From assembly GCA_022841885.1 (NCBI GenBank), contig JALHQP010000005.1, positions 1 to 41,177 of the forward strand: a stretch of 41,177 nt of DNA. The letters are read 5' to 3'. This DNA comes from Aquincola sp. Lineage in GTDB: Bacteria; Pseudomonadota; Gammaproteobacteria; Burkholderiales; Burkholderiaceae_C. Below, in pieces: positions 25,412 to 38,438 of this stretch. How positions within the stretch are numbered: the stretch's first letter is position 1; every line of letters begins with the position of its first letter. The notes below the pieces were generated by a model. That model saw only the letters and a program-made list of their open reading frames with translations, made no database searches and was not told where the DNA came from. A program made the translations under genes and the position numbers.

Positions 25412-27111
25412 TCGCGAAGCGAGGAAGTCGGGCCGCATTGCGCGGCCTGTGGCCGGCCGCCGGCCTGGCGCTGCTCGTTGCCTGTGGCGGCGGTGGCGGC
25501 AGCAACGGCACCGGCGCGTTTCCGGACGGCTCAGGCACCGGTGGCTTCGGCGGCGGATCTGGCGCGCCGCCGTTCGGCAGCGGTGGTTCCGGCACGCCGC
25601 CCTTCGGCGGTGGCGGTGCGGGCGGTGGCGGCGGCCTGGTAGGAGACGGCCCGCGTCCTTCACCGGACGCCGTGGTGGTGGTCAGCAATGACGCGATCCA
25701 GGGCACGGTGCTGAGCAGTGCCAATGGCAGCCCGGTGAGCGGAGCCGCCGTGCGCTTTTCGAGCACGACACTTACCACCGACGCCCAGGGCCTGTTTTCG
25801 CAAGCCACCGCGGCCGCGAACCCGCGCCTCGTGATCGAGGGCGACGCAGCCGGATTCGAGACGCTCTATGGCGTGACCGAAGTGCTGGGCACCGTGCCCT
25901 CCGTGAGCATCCTGCGCCTGACGCCCTTCGGGACCACGTCGTCGGTCACCGTCGCCAGTGGCGGTGCGGTCACCGACACGGCGACACCGGCTTCGCTCAG
26001 CGTGCCCGCCAATGCCCTCCTGGCTGCCGGCGGCGGCGCTGCGCCCGCCACGGTGGATATCCGCGTCACGGCGGTCAACGTCGGTAGCGACAGCAACCTT
26101 CTCTCCGGCGACTACAGCGACAGCGGCGGCGCTCCAGTGCAGGCCTTCGGCGCCGTGACCGTCGCGCCCTCGGTGCCGTTGGAAGTGGTCAGCGGGCAGA
26201 CGATGACGCTGCAGATTCCGCTGAGCACCCGCAGCCCGGTCGCGCCGGCGAGTGCCGCTCTGTATTTCCTGGACACGACGACGGGAAGGTGGATCCAGGA
26301 TGGCAGTGCGACACTGGTCAGCGGCACGCCCTCCTACTACACGGCCAACGTCACTCGCTTTGCGCAGTGGATGGTCGGCAATGCGATCAGCGGCGCGGTG
26401 CCGGTGACCGGTTGCGTGATCGATGATGCCGCCCAACCCGCGGCCAACGTGCGCATGGCCGGCGATGGGGTCAATTATTCGAGCATCCAGTCGGCGACCA
26501 CCAACGGATCCGGTCAGTTCACCGTGCTCGCGCCGCCGAACAGCAGCTTGGTGCTGCAGGGGCGGCGTGGCGCCTTCCTGACCAACGCATTGGCGGTCAA
26601 TGTCGGCAGCAGCGCGGTCTCGATCCCCACCTGCCTGACGATCCCCACGACCAACGCCGCGACGATGCGGCTGACGTGGGGTGCCAGCCCCAGCGACATC
26701 GATTCGCACCTGCACGTGCCCGGCGGCTACCACGTGTACTACGTGACGCGCGGGACCTTGAGCGCGGAGCCCTATGCCAATCTCGATGTCGACGACGTCA
26801 CCGGCTTCGGCCCCGAGGTCACGACGATCCGGCGTCCCAAGATCGGCATCTACCGTTTCTACCTGCACAACTTCTCTCAGACCTTCTCGCCCGGCATGAC
26901 GGGTTCACCGACCCGCGTCGAGCTGAACTACGCGGGGCGCACGGTCGTCTTCTCCCCACCGACCGGTGAGGGCACGGCGCTGTACTGGCATCTGTTCGAC
27001 CTCGAGATCGGTGCCAACTGCTCGATGACGCTGTACAGGTATAACCGCTGGCGTGCGGACGAACCCCAGAACCCCAACGCCGCCGGCGGCTCGACGGAGT
27101 GCACGCCCTGA
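25408..27111 (+). CDS. Glycine-rich multidomain lipoprotein coupled to pilQ, with a YfaP/DUF2135-like C-terminus
   Basis: This 567-residue protein is not a recognised pil gene. The signal peptide ends in lipobox LLVAC (Cys26). Residues 27-80 are a Gly/Pro/Phe-rich low-complexity tether with repeats such as GAPPFG and GTPPFG. Residues about 95-170 and 328-408 look like carboxypeptidase-regulatory-type beta domains (IQGTVLSSANGSPVSGAAV and VTGCVIDDAAQPAANVRM). Residues about 190-325 form a beta-rich region. The final part (about 417-545: RLTWGASPSDIDSHL, DDVTGFGPEVTTI, GIYRFYLHNFS) resembles the YfaP/DUF2135 domain. The GTG start overlaps the pilQ stop (GTGA), and aroK follows 21 bases later. 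It may be a surface or periplasmic accessory of the pilus; that is inference from position. Confidence 0.85.
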   Translation: MIAKRGSRAALRGLWPAAGLALLVACGGGGGSNGTGAFPDGSGTGGFGGGSGAPPFGSGGSGTPPFGGGGAGGGGGLVGDGPRPSPDAVVVVSNDAIQGTVLSSANGSPVSGAAVRFSSTTLTTDAQGLFSQATAAANPRLVIEGDAAGFETLYGVTEVLGTVPSVSILRLTPFGTTSSVTVASGGAVTDTATPASLSVPANALLAAGGGAAPATVDIRVTAVNVGSDSNLLSGDYSDSGGAPVQAFGAVTVAPSVPLEVVSGQTMTLQIPLSTRSPVAPASAALYFLDTTTGRWIQDGSATLVSGTPSYYTANVTRFAQWMVGNAISGAVPVTGCVIDDAAQPAANVRMAGDGVNYSSIQSATTNGSGQFTVLAPPNSSLVLQGRRGAFLTNALAVNVGSSAVSIPTCLTIPTTNAATMRLTWGASPSDIDSHLHVPGGYHVYYVTRGTLSAEPYANLDVDDVTGFGPEVTTIRRPKIGIYRFYLHNFSQTFSPGMTGSPTRVELNYAGRTVVFSPPTGEGTALYWHLFDLEIGANCSMTLYRYNRWRADEPQNPNAAGGSTECTP

Positions 27112-27132
27112 CGCGGCCGACGAGGTAGGGCC

Positions 27133-27681
27133 ATGATTTCCCTCGTGGGCATGCCCGGCAGCGGCAAGTCCACGGTCGGGCGCCATGTGGCGCGCCAGCT
27201 GGGGCTGCCCTTTGTCGACACCGACCACCTGATCGAGCAGCGCATCGGTTGTTCGATCCGCGCGTACTTCGAACTGCACGGCGAGCCGGCCTTCCGTGAC
27301 GTCGAGGCGCAGGTGATCGACGAGGCCACCGCCACCGGCGAGAGCCGCGTCATCGCCACCGGCGGCGGCGCCGTGCTGCGCGAGGCCAACCGCAACGCCC
27401 TGCGCGAGCGCACCACGGTGATGTACCTGCGCACGACGCCCGAAGACCTGGGTCGGCGCCTGCGCCACGACACGCACCGCCCGCTGCTGCAGGGCGGCAG
27501 CGACGCGCTGCAACGCCTGCGCCAGCTGTTCCAGGAGCGCGATCCGCTGTATCGACGCACGGCGCACTATGTGATCGAGACACAGCGCCCTTCGGTGCAC
27601 ACCCTGGTCAATATGGTACTGATGCAGATCGAGCTGGCCGGCATGGGCCGGAGCGCCGGGGGCGAAACGCCGCAACCGTAA
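27133..27681 (+). CDS. aroK: Shikimate kinase
   Basis: The 182-residue cytoplasmic enzyme phosphorylates shikimate at the 3-hydroxyl in the chorismate pathway. Walker A is GMPGSGKST (6-14), the magnesium and shikimate-binding DTD motif is at 29-31, Arg55 lies in FRDVE, and the glycine triplet is in ATGGGAV (77-79). The LID region contains DTHRPLL. The ATG at 27133 follows a GAGGTAGGG stretch. In many proteobacteria aroK directly follows pilQ; here a lipoprotein gene intervenes. aroB starts 9 bases downstream. Confidence 0.96.
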   Translation: MISLVGMPGSGKSTVGRHVARQLGLPFVDTDHLIEQRIGCSIRAYFELHGEPAFRDVEAQVIDEATATGESRVIATGGGAVLREANRNALRERTTVMYLRTTPEDLGRRLRHDTHRPLLQGGSDALQRLRQLFQERDPLYRRTAHYVIETQRPSVHTLVNMVLMQIELAGMGRSAGGETPQP

Positions 27682-27690
27682 ACTCGGCGC

Positions 27691-28809
27691 ATGCCGGGCC
27701 TCGATCATCCCAGTGCCGCTGCCGTTGTCCCCATCTCGCTGGGCGAGCGCAGCTACGACATCCTGATCGGCGAAGGCTTGCTCGGCCAGCGCGGCACCTG
27801 GCAGGGCCTGCCGGCGGCCAGTGCCGTGGTGATCGTCAGCAACCCGACCGTGCTGGCACTGCACGGCGCATCGCTGCAGCCGGCGCTGTCGGCGACGTAT
27901 CCGCGCGTGCTGGTGGTCGAACTGCCCGACGGCGAGGTGCACAAGCAATGGTCCTCGCTCGACCTGATCTTCGACCGCCTGCTCGCCGAGGCCTGCGACC
28001 GGCGCACGCTGATCGTCGCGCTCGGAGGCGGCGTGGTCGGTGACATGGCGGGATTCGCTGCCGCCTGCTACATGCGCGGCGTGCCCTTCGTGCAGGTGCC
28101 GACCACCTTGCTGGCCCAGGTCGACTCATCGGTCGGCGGCAAGACCGCGATCAACCACCCGCGCGGCAAGAACATGATCGGCGCCTTCTACCAGCCGCTG
28201 CGCGTAGTGTGCGACCTGGCCGTGCTGGACACCCTGCCCGCGCGCGAGTTGAGCGCGGGCCTGGCCGAGGTCATCAAGTACGGGCCGATCGCCGACACGG
28301 CCTTCCTCGACTGGATCGAGTCGCACATCGACGCGCTGAGGGCTCGCGACCGTGCCGCGCTGGCGCATGCGGTACGACGCTCGTGCGAGATCAAGGCCGC
28401 GGTGGTCGGCGCGGACGAGCGCGAGGCAGGCCTGCGCGCGATCCTGAACTTCGGCCACACCTTTGGCCATGCGATCGAGGCCGGGCTCGGCTATGGCCAA
28501 TGGCTGCACGGCGAGGCCGTAGGCTGCGGCATGGTGATGGCCAGCGACCTGTCGATGCGTCTGGGCCTGGTGCCGGCGGCCTTTGTCGAGCGCATGCGCG
28601 CGCTCTGTGCCCGGGCCGGCTTGCCGGTGCGCGCGCCGCACCTCGGCGGCCCCGATCGGTGGATCGAGCTGATGCGCGTGGACAAGAAGGCTGAGGGCGG
28701 CGAACTGCGCTTCGTCGTGATCGAGTCGCTCGGCCATGCCGGCGTGCGCACGGTGCCCGATGCCCTGCTGCGCGAGACCCTGGCCGCCTGCTGCGAGCCC
28801 GGACCCTGA
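27691..28809 (+). CDS. aroB: 3-dehydroquinate synthase
   Basis: The 372-residue enzyme converts DAHP to 3-dehydroquinate, the second step of the shikimate pathway, using NAD and a divalent metal. The NAD-binding part contains [20 protein letters not shown]. The active site includes [20 protein letters not shown] and NMIGAFYQP, and the metal ligands lie in [20 protein letters not shown] and WLHGEAV. The ATG at 27691 has no strong Shine-Dalgarno but fits the family N-terminus. The gene sits between aroK and dgt, the latter starting 5 bases after its stop. Confidence 0.97.
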   Translation: MPGLDHPSAAAVVPISLGERSYDILIGEGLLGQRGTWQGLPAASAVVIVSNPTVLALHGASLQPALSATYPRVLVVELPDGEVHKQWSSLDLIFDRLLAEACDRRTLIVALGGGVVGDMAGFAAACYMRGVPFVQVPTTLLAQVDSSVGGKTAINHPRGKNMIGAFYQPLRVVCDLAVLDTLPARELSAGLAEVIKYGPIADTAFLDWIESHIDALRARDRAALAHAVRRSCEIKAAVVGADEREAGLRAILNFGHTFGHAIEAGLGYGQWLHGEAVGCGMVMASDLSMRLGLVPAAFVERMRALCARAGLPVRAPHLGGPDRWIELMRVDKKAEGGELRFVVIESLGHAGVRTVPDALLRETLAACCEPGP

Positions 28810-28814
28810 TTTCC

Positions 28815-29972
28815 GTGAGTCCGCTGGCACCCTTCGCCTGCGACCCGGCGCGCTCGCGCGGACGCCGCATCGCAGAGCCCGCGTCGCCGCCGCGCAGCGA
28901 GCACCAGCGCGACCGCGACCGCGTGGTGCACAGCACGGCCTTCCGGCGCCTGGTCTACAAGACCCAGGTCTTCGTCAACCACGAGGGCGACCTGTTCCGC
29001 ACGCGGCTGACGCACTCGCTCGAAGTGGCCCAACTCGGGCGCTCGATCGCGCGCGCGCTGGGCCTGAACGAAGACCTCGTCGAGGCCATCGCGTTGGCGC
29101 ACGACCTCGGCCACACGCCCTTCGGGCACGCAGGTCAGGACGCGCTCGACACCTGCATGCAGGGTCACGGCGGCTTCGAGCACAACCTGCAGAGCCTGCG
29201 TGTCGTCGATCGGCTGGAGCAGCGCTACCCGGCCTTCGACGGGCTGAACCTCAGCTTCGAGACGCGCGAGGGCATCCTCAAGCACTGCACGCGCACGGCC
29301 GCCGAGCGGTTGGAGGCGATTGAGCCGCAGGGCGTGGCCCGGCGCTTCATCGCGGGCGGGCAGCCCAGCCTCGAAGCCCAGCTGTGCAACCTGGTCGACG
29401 AGATCGCCTACGCTGCCCATGATGTCGACGACGGCCTGCGCTCGGGCCTGCTGACTTTCGCGCAACTCGAGGACGTGCCGCTGGTGGCCGCGCATCGTGC
29501 TGCAGCGCTGGCGCAGTACCCGGCGCTGGCCGACGCACCCGAACGGCGCCTGCTGGCCGACACCTTGCGGCGTCTGCTCTCAGCCCAGGTGCACGACGTG
29601 ATCGAGACGACCCATGCTGCGCTGCGGGCGCTCGCGCCGGCGTCAGTCGACGCGGTGCGGGGCGCACCGCCCCTGGTGGCCTTTTCCCCACCGATGCGCG
29701 AACAGGCCACGCAACTCAAGCGTTTCCTGTTCGCGGCGCTCTACCGTCACCCGCAGGTCGAGCGCACGACGGCACGCGCGCGGGAGGTGCTGTGTTGCCT
29801 TTTCGACGCCTACGTCAGCGCCCCCTCCGAACTGCCCGACGAGCACCGGCTCGCCTTCGAGCGCGATGGCCTTCGCGCGGTGGCGGACTACACCGCCGGC
29901 ATGACCGACCGCTTCGCGGCCCGCGAGTACCGGCGCCTGACGGGCGAGCGGGCCTTCGACAGCGCCGATTGA
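28815..29972 (+). CDS. dgt: Deoxyguanosinetriphosphate triphosphohydrolase-like HD protein
   Basis: The 385-residue HD-superfamily protein cleaves triphosphate from dNTPs in characterised relatives. Metal-binding residues are His67 in TRLTHSLEV, His96-Asp97 in AHDLGHTPFGHAG, and the later Asp in LVDEIAYAAHDVDD. Its length and the short N-terminus (SEHQRDRDRVVHSTAFRRLVYKTQVF) match the shorter, dGTPase-like type rather than the ~505-residue E. coli Dgt. The start is GTG at 28815, giving the usual N-terminus. It is co-directional with aroB (5 bases) and followed 4 bases later by the RAYT-like gene, so all four genes probably form one transcript. Confidence 0.94.
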   Translation: MSPLAPFACDPARSRGRRIAEPASPPRSEHQRDRDRVVHSTAFRRLVYKTQVFVNHEGDLFRTRLTHSLEVAQLGRSIARALGLNEDLVEAIALAHDLGHTPFGHAGQDALDTCMQGHGGFEHNLQSLRVVDRLEQRYPAFDGLNLSFETREGILKHCTRTAAERLEAIEPQGVARRFIAGGQPSLEAQLCNLVDEIAYAAHDVDDGLRSGLLTFAQLEDVPLVAAHRAAALAQYPALADAPERRLLADTLRRLLSAQVHDVIETTHAALRALAPASVDAVRGAPPLVAFSPPMREQATQLKRFLFAALYRHPQVERTTARAREVLCCLFDAYVSAPSELPDEHRLAFERDGLRAVADYTAGMTDRFAAREYRRLTGERAFDSAD

Positions 29973-29976
29973 GCCG

Positions 29977-30663
29977 ATGGCCAGGCTGCCGCGGCTGGCG
30001 CTGGCCGGCGAGTTGCATCAGGTGGCCCTGCGCGGCCACAACGGCGGCGCCGCGTTTGTCGACGATGCCGACCGTGCCGACTTTCTCGGCATGCTGCGGC
30101 ACGCGGCGCAGGAGCAGGGCGTGGCGGTCCATGCCTACGTGCTGCTCGACACCGAGTTGCGCCTGCTGGCGACCCCGACGCGCGACGAGGCGCTTGGCCG
30201 CCTGATGCAGTCGCTGGGGCGTCGCTACGTGCTCGCCTTCAATCGCCGCCACGGACGACGGGGCACGCTGTGGGAAGGGCGTTTCCGCAGCAGCATCGTC
30301 GACGCGAGCGACTGGCTGGTCGATGCCACCGTGCTGGTGGAGGATCTGCCGGTGCGGCGTGGCCTGGTCGCAGCCGCCGGCGACTGGCCGTGGTCGAGCG
30401 CATTGCATCATCTCGGGCGCCGGCGCGATGCGGTCGTCACCGAGCATGGGGCGTACTGGAGCCTTGGCAACACGCCGTTCGACCGTGAGTTGGCGCACGC
30501 ACGCTTGTTGGCCCAGGGGGTGACCGAGGGGCGCGCCAGCGCCCTGGAGCAGGCCCTGAGCAAGGGCCATGCGTTGGGCGGTGGCGCCTTTCTTGCAAAG
30601 CTGGGCGAGTCCACACGGCGCCCGCTGACTGCCCGGCCCCGTGGGCGCCCCAGGATCAACTAA
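29977..30663 (+). CDS. RAYT/Y1-transposase-like protein with lost catalytic residues
   Basis: The 228-residue protein has the REP-associated tyrosine transposase (Y1_Tnp) layout. It shows MARLPRLALAGELHQV, the FVDDADRADFL segment, VHAYVLL (51-57), LGRRYVLAFNRRHGRRGTLWEGRFR (80-104), PVRRGLV (125-131), WPWSSALHHLG and a C-terminal GRPRI tail. In active relatives VHAYVLM is followed by PNHVHLLATP. Here it reads DTELRLLATP, so both HUH histidines are replaced (Glu60, Arg62). The catalytic Tyr of RYIELNPVR is also gone (Leu120 in VLVEDLPVR). The frame is intact and is packed 4 bases behind dgt, which argues for a retained, non-transposing function rather than decay. Confidence 0.85.
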   Translation: MARLPRLALAGELHQVALRGHNGGAAFVDDADRADFLGMLRHAAQEQGVAVHAYVLLDTELRLLATPTRDEALGRLMQSLGRRYVLAFNRRHGRRGTLWEGRFRSSIVDASDWLVDATVLVEDLPVRRGLVAAAGDWPWSSALHHLGRRRDAVVTEHGAYWSLGNTPFDRELAHARLLAQGVTEGRASALEQALSKGHALGGGAFLAKLGESTRRPLTARPRGRPRIN

Positions 30664-30665
30664 AG

Positions 30666-30731
30666 ACTGTCCCTAATTAAATTCTGCGTCGAGTCTGGTG
30701 TCTGTTTATATGACTCCGACCCCATTTAAAA
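30666..30731. repeat. REP-like motif pair at the 3' end of the RAYT-like gene
   Basis: ACTGTCCCTAATTAAATT (30666-30683) and TATGACTCCGACCCCATTT (within 30707-30731) closely resemble the short sequences GGGACAG...TTAATT and GGGGTCAGAGTC that I associate with RAYT genes in many proteobacterial genomes. They are AT-rich compared with their surroundings. Only one copy of the pair is seen here. The segment also occupies the gltB upstream region and may hold its promoter (a TTTATA at 30705), which I could not define. Confidence 0.55.
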
Positions 30732-30796
30732 CCACTTGGCCCGGATGCTGCGGTGCAGTAATCTCGCCGTCCCCGCATCCGCCCTCGGAGAGCGCC

Positions 30797-35521
<4,725 letters not shown>

Positions 35522-35533
35522 GAGAACCAGACC

Positions 35534-37000
35534 ATGGGCAAAGTCACCGGCTTCCTCGAATACGAACGCCTCGAAGAGGGCTACGAGCCCGTGCCGCAGC
35601 GGCTGAAGAACTGGAAGGAGTTCGTCATCGGCCTGACGGCCGAGCAGTCCAAGGTGCAGGGTGCGCGCTGCATGGACTGCGGTACGCCGTTCTGCAACAG
35701 CGGCTGCCCGGTCAACAACATCATCCCGGACTTCAACGACCTGGTGTACCGGGGTGACTGGGCCGACGCGATCCGCGTGCTTCATTCGACCAACAACTTC
35801 CCCGAGTTCACTGGCCGCGTCTGCCCGGCGCCCTGCGAAGCCGCGTGCACGCTCAACGTCAACGACGACCCGGTGGGCATCAAGTCGATCGAGCACGCGA
35901 TCATCGACCGCGCCTGGGCCGAGGGGTGGGTGAAGCCCCTGCCCCCGAAGGCCAGGACCGGCAAGAAGGTCGCTGTCGTGGGCTCCGGCCCGGCCGGCCT
36001 GGCCGCCGCGCAGCAACTCGCGCGCGCGGGCCACGACGTGACGGTGTTCGAGAAGAACAGCCGCCTGGGTGGCCTGCTGCGCTACGGCATTCCAGATTTC
36101 AAGATGGAGAAGTCGCACATCGACCGCCGCGTCGAGCAGATGAAGGCCGAGGGCGTGACGTTCAGGACGGGTGTGCTGATCGGCGCGATGCCCAAGGACA
36201 CCAAGGTCACCAACGACGCCAAGCAGACGATCGGCGCCGACGAGCTGAAGGCCGAGTTCGACGCCGTGCTGCTGACCGGCGGCGCCGAGCAGAGCCGTGA
36301 CCTGCCGGTGCCGGGGCGCGACCTCGACGGCGTGCACTTCGCGATGGAGTTCCTGCCGCAGCAGAACCGAATCGTCGCCGGTGACAAGCTCAAGGTCCAG
36401 ATCCGCGCCGACGGCAAGCATGTGATCGTGATCGGCGGCGGCGACACCGGCAGCGACTGCGTGGGCACCAGCAACCGCCACGGCGCCGCCAGCGTGACGC
36501 AGTTCGAGCTGATGCCGATGCCACCCGAGCAGGAGAACAAGCCGCTGGTCTGGCCCTATTGGCCGACCAAGCTGCGTACGAGTTCGAGCCACGAGGAGGG
36601 CTGCGAACGCGAGTTCGCGATCGCCACCAAGTCCTTCAACGGCAGCAAGGGCAAGCTGACGGGCCTGACCACGGTCGAGGTGCAGTGGGCCAACGGCAAG
36701 ATGATCGAGGTGCCCGGCAGCGAGAAGGAATGGAAGGCCGACCTGGTGCTGCTGGCGATGGGCTTCGTGAGCCCCGTGGCCTCGGTGCTGGAAGCCTTCG
36801 GCGTCGAGCGCGACAACCGCGGCAACGCCAAGGCCAGCACGGAGTTCACGGGCGGCTACCAGACCAGCGTCGACAAGGTGTTCGCGGCCGGCGACATGCG
36901 GCGCGGCCAGAGCCTCGTGGTGTGGGCGATCCGGGAGGGTCGGCAGGCGGCGCGGGCGGTGGATGAGTACCTGATGGGCGCGAGCGAGTTGCCGCGTTAG
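35534..37000 (+). CDS. gltD: Glutamate synthase (NADPH), small subunit
   Basis: The 488-residue protein supplies electrons from NADPH through FAD and two low-potential 4Fe-4S clusters to GltB. The N-terminal cysteine clusters are visible in [19 protein letters not shown] and [15 protein letters not shown]. The FAD-binding Rossmann motif is [18 protein letters not shown], and the NADPH motif is [15 protein letters not shown]. The C-terminal FAD contact is [25 protein letters not shown]. The ATG at 35534 gives the standard N-terminus ([13 protein letters not shown]). A 12-bp perfect hairpin follows the stop by 7 bases. Confidence 0.98.
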   Translation: MGKVTGFLEYERLEEGYEPVPQRLKNWKEFVIGLTAEQSKVQGARCMDCGTPFCNSGCPVNNIIPDFNDLVYRGDWADAIRVLHSTNNFPEFTGRVCPAPCEAACTLNVNDDPVGIKSIEHAIIDRAWAEGWVKPLPPKARTGKKVAVVGSGPAGLAAAQQLARAGHDVTVFEKNSRLGGLLRYGIPDFKMEKSHIDRRVEQMKAEGVTFRTGVLIGAMPKDTKVTNDAKQTIGADELKAEFDAVLLTGGAEQSRDLPVPGRDLDGVHFAMEFLPQQNRIVAGDKLKVQIRADGKHVIVIGGGDTGSDCVGTSNRHGAASVTQFELMPMPPEQENKPLVWPYWPTKLRTSSSHEEGCEREFAIATKSFNGSKGKLTGLTTVEVQWANGKMIEVPGSEKEWKADLVLLAMGFVSPVASVLEAFGVERDNRGNAKASTEFTGGYQTSVDKVFAAGDMRRGQSLVVWAIREGRQAARAVDEYLMGASELPR

Positions 37001-37006
37001 TCGTTC

Positions 37007-37033
37007 ATGCGACGCGGCTTGGCCGCGTCGCAT
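37007..37033 (+). terminator. Strong hairpin after gltD, probable terminator
   Basis: ATGCGACGCGGC (37007-37018) and GCCGCGTCGCAT (37022-37033) form a perfect 12-bp stem with a three-base loop. There is no T-tract behind it, so it may be a weak intrinsic terminator or an mRNA 3'-end stabiliser. Confidence 0.55.
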
Positions 37034-37134
37034 CGACCTCACACTTTGTCACGAACGGCTCGGCCGACGGGCTTCGTGGGAGCGTGGACGCGCCTCGTGC
37101 CACTTGTCCTGGAGACCTGACCGCCGGTCGGACA

Positions 37135-37165
37135 CGCTGTGGCGTTCGTGCAGAAACGCACAGCG
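37135..37165 (+). other. Bulged hairpin in the leader region of the pilin operon
   Basis: CGCTGTGGCGTT (37135-37146) pairs with AACGCACAGCG (37155-37165), giving an 11-bp stem with a single G bulge and an eight-base loop. It lies about 100 bp before the pilE-like ATG. A smaller GGGCGC-GAG-GCGCCC hairpin lies at 37214-37228. Both could be leader structures or protein binding sites; nothing identifies which. Confidence 0.4.
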
Positions 37166-37260
37166 CGTCGCGCGGCAGCACTGCACCATGGCCTCACCCG
37201 TCAATGAGACAGAGGGCGCGAGGCGCCCGAGTCCAGTCCACGCGACCGAGGTGTAGCCCC

Positions 37261-37749
37261 ATGCAACGTTTCGCCAGTTCCCTCCCGCGCAAGCGCCAAC
37301 GCGGCTTCACCATCATCGAGATCATGATCGTCGTGGCGATCATCGGGCTCCTGGCGGCGATTGCATTGCCGGCCTACGGCGACTACATCCGCCGCGGCCA
37401 GCTGCCTGAAGCCTTCGCCGGCATGTCGGATCTGCGGGTGAAGATGGAGCAGTACTACCAGGACAACCGCAACTACGGGGCGGCCCAGTGCGCTGACGCC
37501 GGTCCGCCCTCCTGGTCGCAGGGCAACGGCACGCTGAACTATCAGGGGGCCCAGTTCTTCGGCTTCACCTGTGCGCTCACCGGCGGCGGCCAGGGCTACA
37601 CGATCACCGCCACGGGCAATGCGGGACGGGCCGTCAATCACAACTACACCATCAACCAGGCCAACCAGCGGTTCACGACGCGCTTCAATGCAGCGACGGA
37701 TCTGTCGCCCCAGCGTGGGTGCTGGCTCACTCGGGGTAGCGAATGCTGA
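37261..37749 (+). CDS. pilE: Type IV pilin, PilE-like
   Basis: The 162-residue type IVa prepilin has a basic leader (MQRFASSLPRKRQRG) cleaved by PilD between Gly15 and Phe16. The methylated N-terminal helix is FTIIEIMIVVAIIGLLAAIALPAYGDY, with Glu20 (mature Glu5) needed for assembly. The C-terminus has a likely disulfide loop between the Cys residues in RGCW and GSEC, and the body contains KMEQYYQDNRNYG, a PilE-type phrase. The ATG at 37261 follows a GAGGTG about 9 bases upstream. It heads a coupled minor-pilin operon and its stop overlaps fimT. It could be a minor or an alternative major pilin. Confidence 0.92.
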   Translation: MQRFASSLPRKRQRGFTIIEIMIVVAIIGLLAAIALPAYGDYIRRGQLPEAFAGMSDLRVKMEQYYQDNRNYGAAQCADAGPPSWSQGNGTLNYQGAQFFGFTCALTGGGQGYTITATGNAGRAVNHNYTINQANQRFTTRFNAATDLSPQRGCWLTRGSEC

Positions 37750-38438
37750 CCGGCCGCCGCCGCGTGGTGCGCGGTGTCACCCTCATCGAACTGCTGGTCG
37801 CGCTGACCATCATCGGGCTGCTGCTGTTTGCCGTCCTGCCGAGCGTGGGTGTCTGGATTCGCAACACCCAGGTGCGCAATACCGCATCGTCGATCCTGTC
37901 GGGGCTGCAGGTGGCGCGCAACGAGGCCATCCGCCGCAACGTGGCGGTCCGGTTCTCGCTGGTGTCGCTGACCGATGCCGGCGTGATGGACGACACCTGT
38001 GCCCTGTCGAGCAGCGGCACGTCCTGGGTCGTCAGCCTGCGTGACCCCACCAGCAATTGCGCCCGCGAACCCGTGTCGGTGTCCAACACCGACGGTGCCG
38101 ACCCGAACAGCTACCCCAATGCCGTCGCCGACGCCAACAACCCCCTGATCGTCGACAAGGCCGCCGGCGGCGTTGGTGGCCGCAACGCCGTCGCGGCCGC
38201 GCGGTTGCTCGACGGCAGCGCGACAGCCGACGGCGTCGTTTTCAACGGCTTCGGCCGCGTCGACAACGCCGGTGCGATCGGCTTGATCGACGTTCGCAAC
38301 GAGACTCACAACGCGGACTACAGGCGCTACCGGATCGAGGTCGAGCCCGGCGGGGCGCTGCGGATGTGCGACCCGACGATCGCTACGGTCGGCGACTCGC
38401 GTCGCTGCAGAACCTTTGGAGCCGTGACACTGCCATGA
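37743..38438 (+). CDS. fimT: GspH/FimT-family minor pseudopilin
   Basis: The 231-residue prepilin has a processing site at Gly11/Val12 (VVRGVTLIELLVALTIIGLLLFAVLP), with Glu16 as mature Glu5. The N-terminal helix continues into ASSILSGLQVARNEAIRRNVAVRF, the GspH/FimT signature. The C-terminal beta domain is longer than the usual ~150-190 residues, with a Ser/Asn/Asp-rich insert at about 108-150. Minor pilins of this type form the priming complex at the pilus tip. The ATG at 37743 overlaps the pilE stop by 7 bases. Naming as FimT or FimU is by family only. Confidence 0.9.
   Translation: MLTGRRRVVRGVTLIELLVALTIIGLLLFAVLPSVGVWIRNTQVRNTASSILSGLQVARNEAIRRNVAVRFSLVSLTDAGVMDDTCALSSSGTSWVVSLRDPTSNCAREPVSVSNTDGADPNSYPNAVADANNPLIVDKAAGGVGGRNAVAAARLLDGSATADGVVFNGFGRVDNAGAIGLIDVRNETHNADYRRYRIEVEPGGALRMCDPTIATVGDSRRCRTFGAVTLP

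Noticed and set aside
25530-25640. Possible tandem DNA repeat or minisatellite
   Set aside because: The similarity comes from codons of the Gly/Pro/Phe-rich tether of the lipoprotein; the units are imperfect and few.
30698-30796. N-terminal extension of GltB starting upstream of 30797
   Set aside because: The residues derive from the REP-like DNA. GltB similarity and a GGAGAG site support ATG 30797, and a propeptide of about 26 residues is normal.
37034-37260. Sigma-54 promoter upstream of the pilin operon (TGGC near 37140)
   Set aside because: The GG and GC dinucleotides of the -24/-12 consensus do not occur at the required 10-base spacing.
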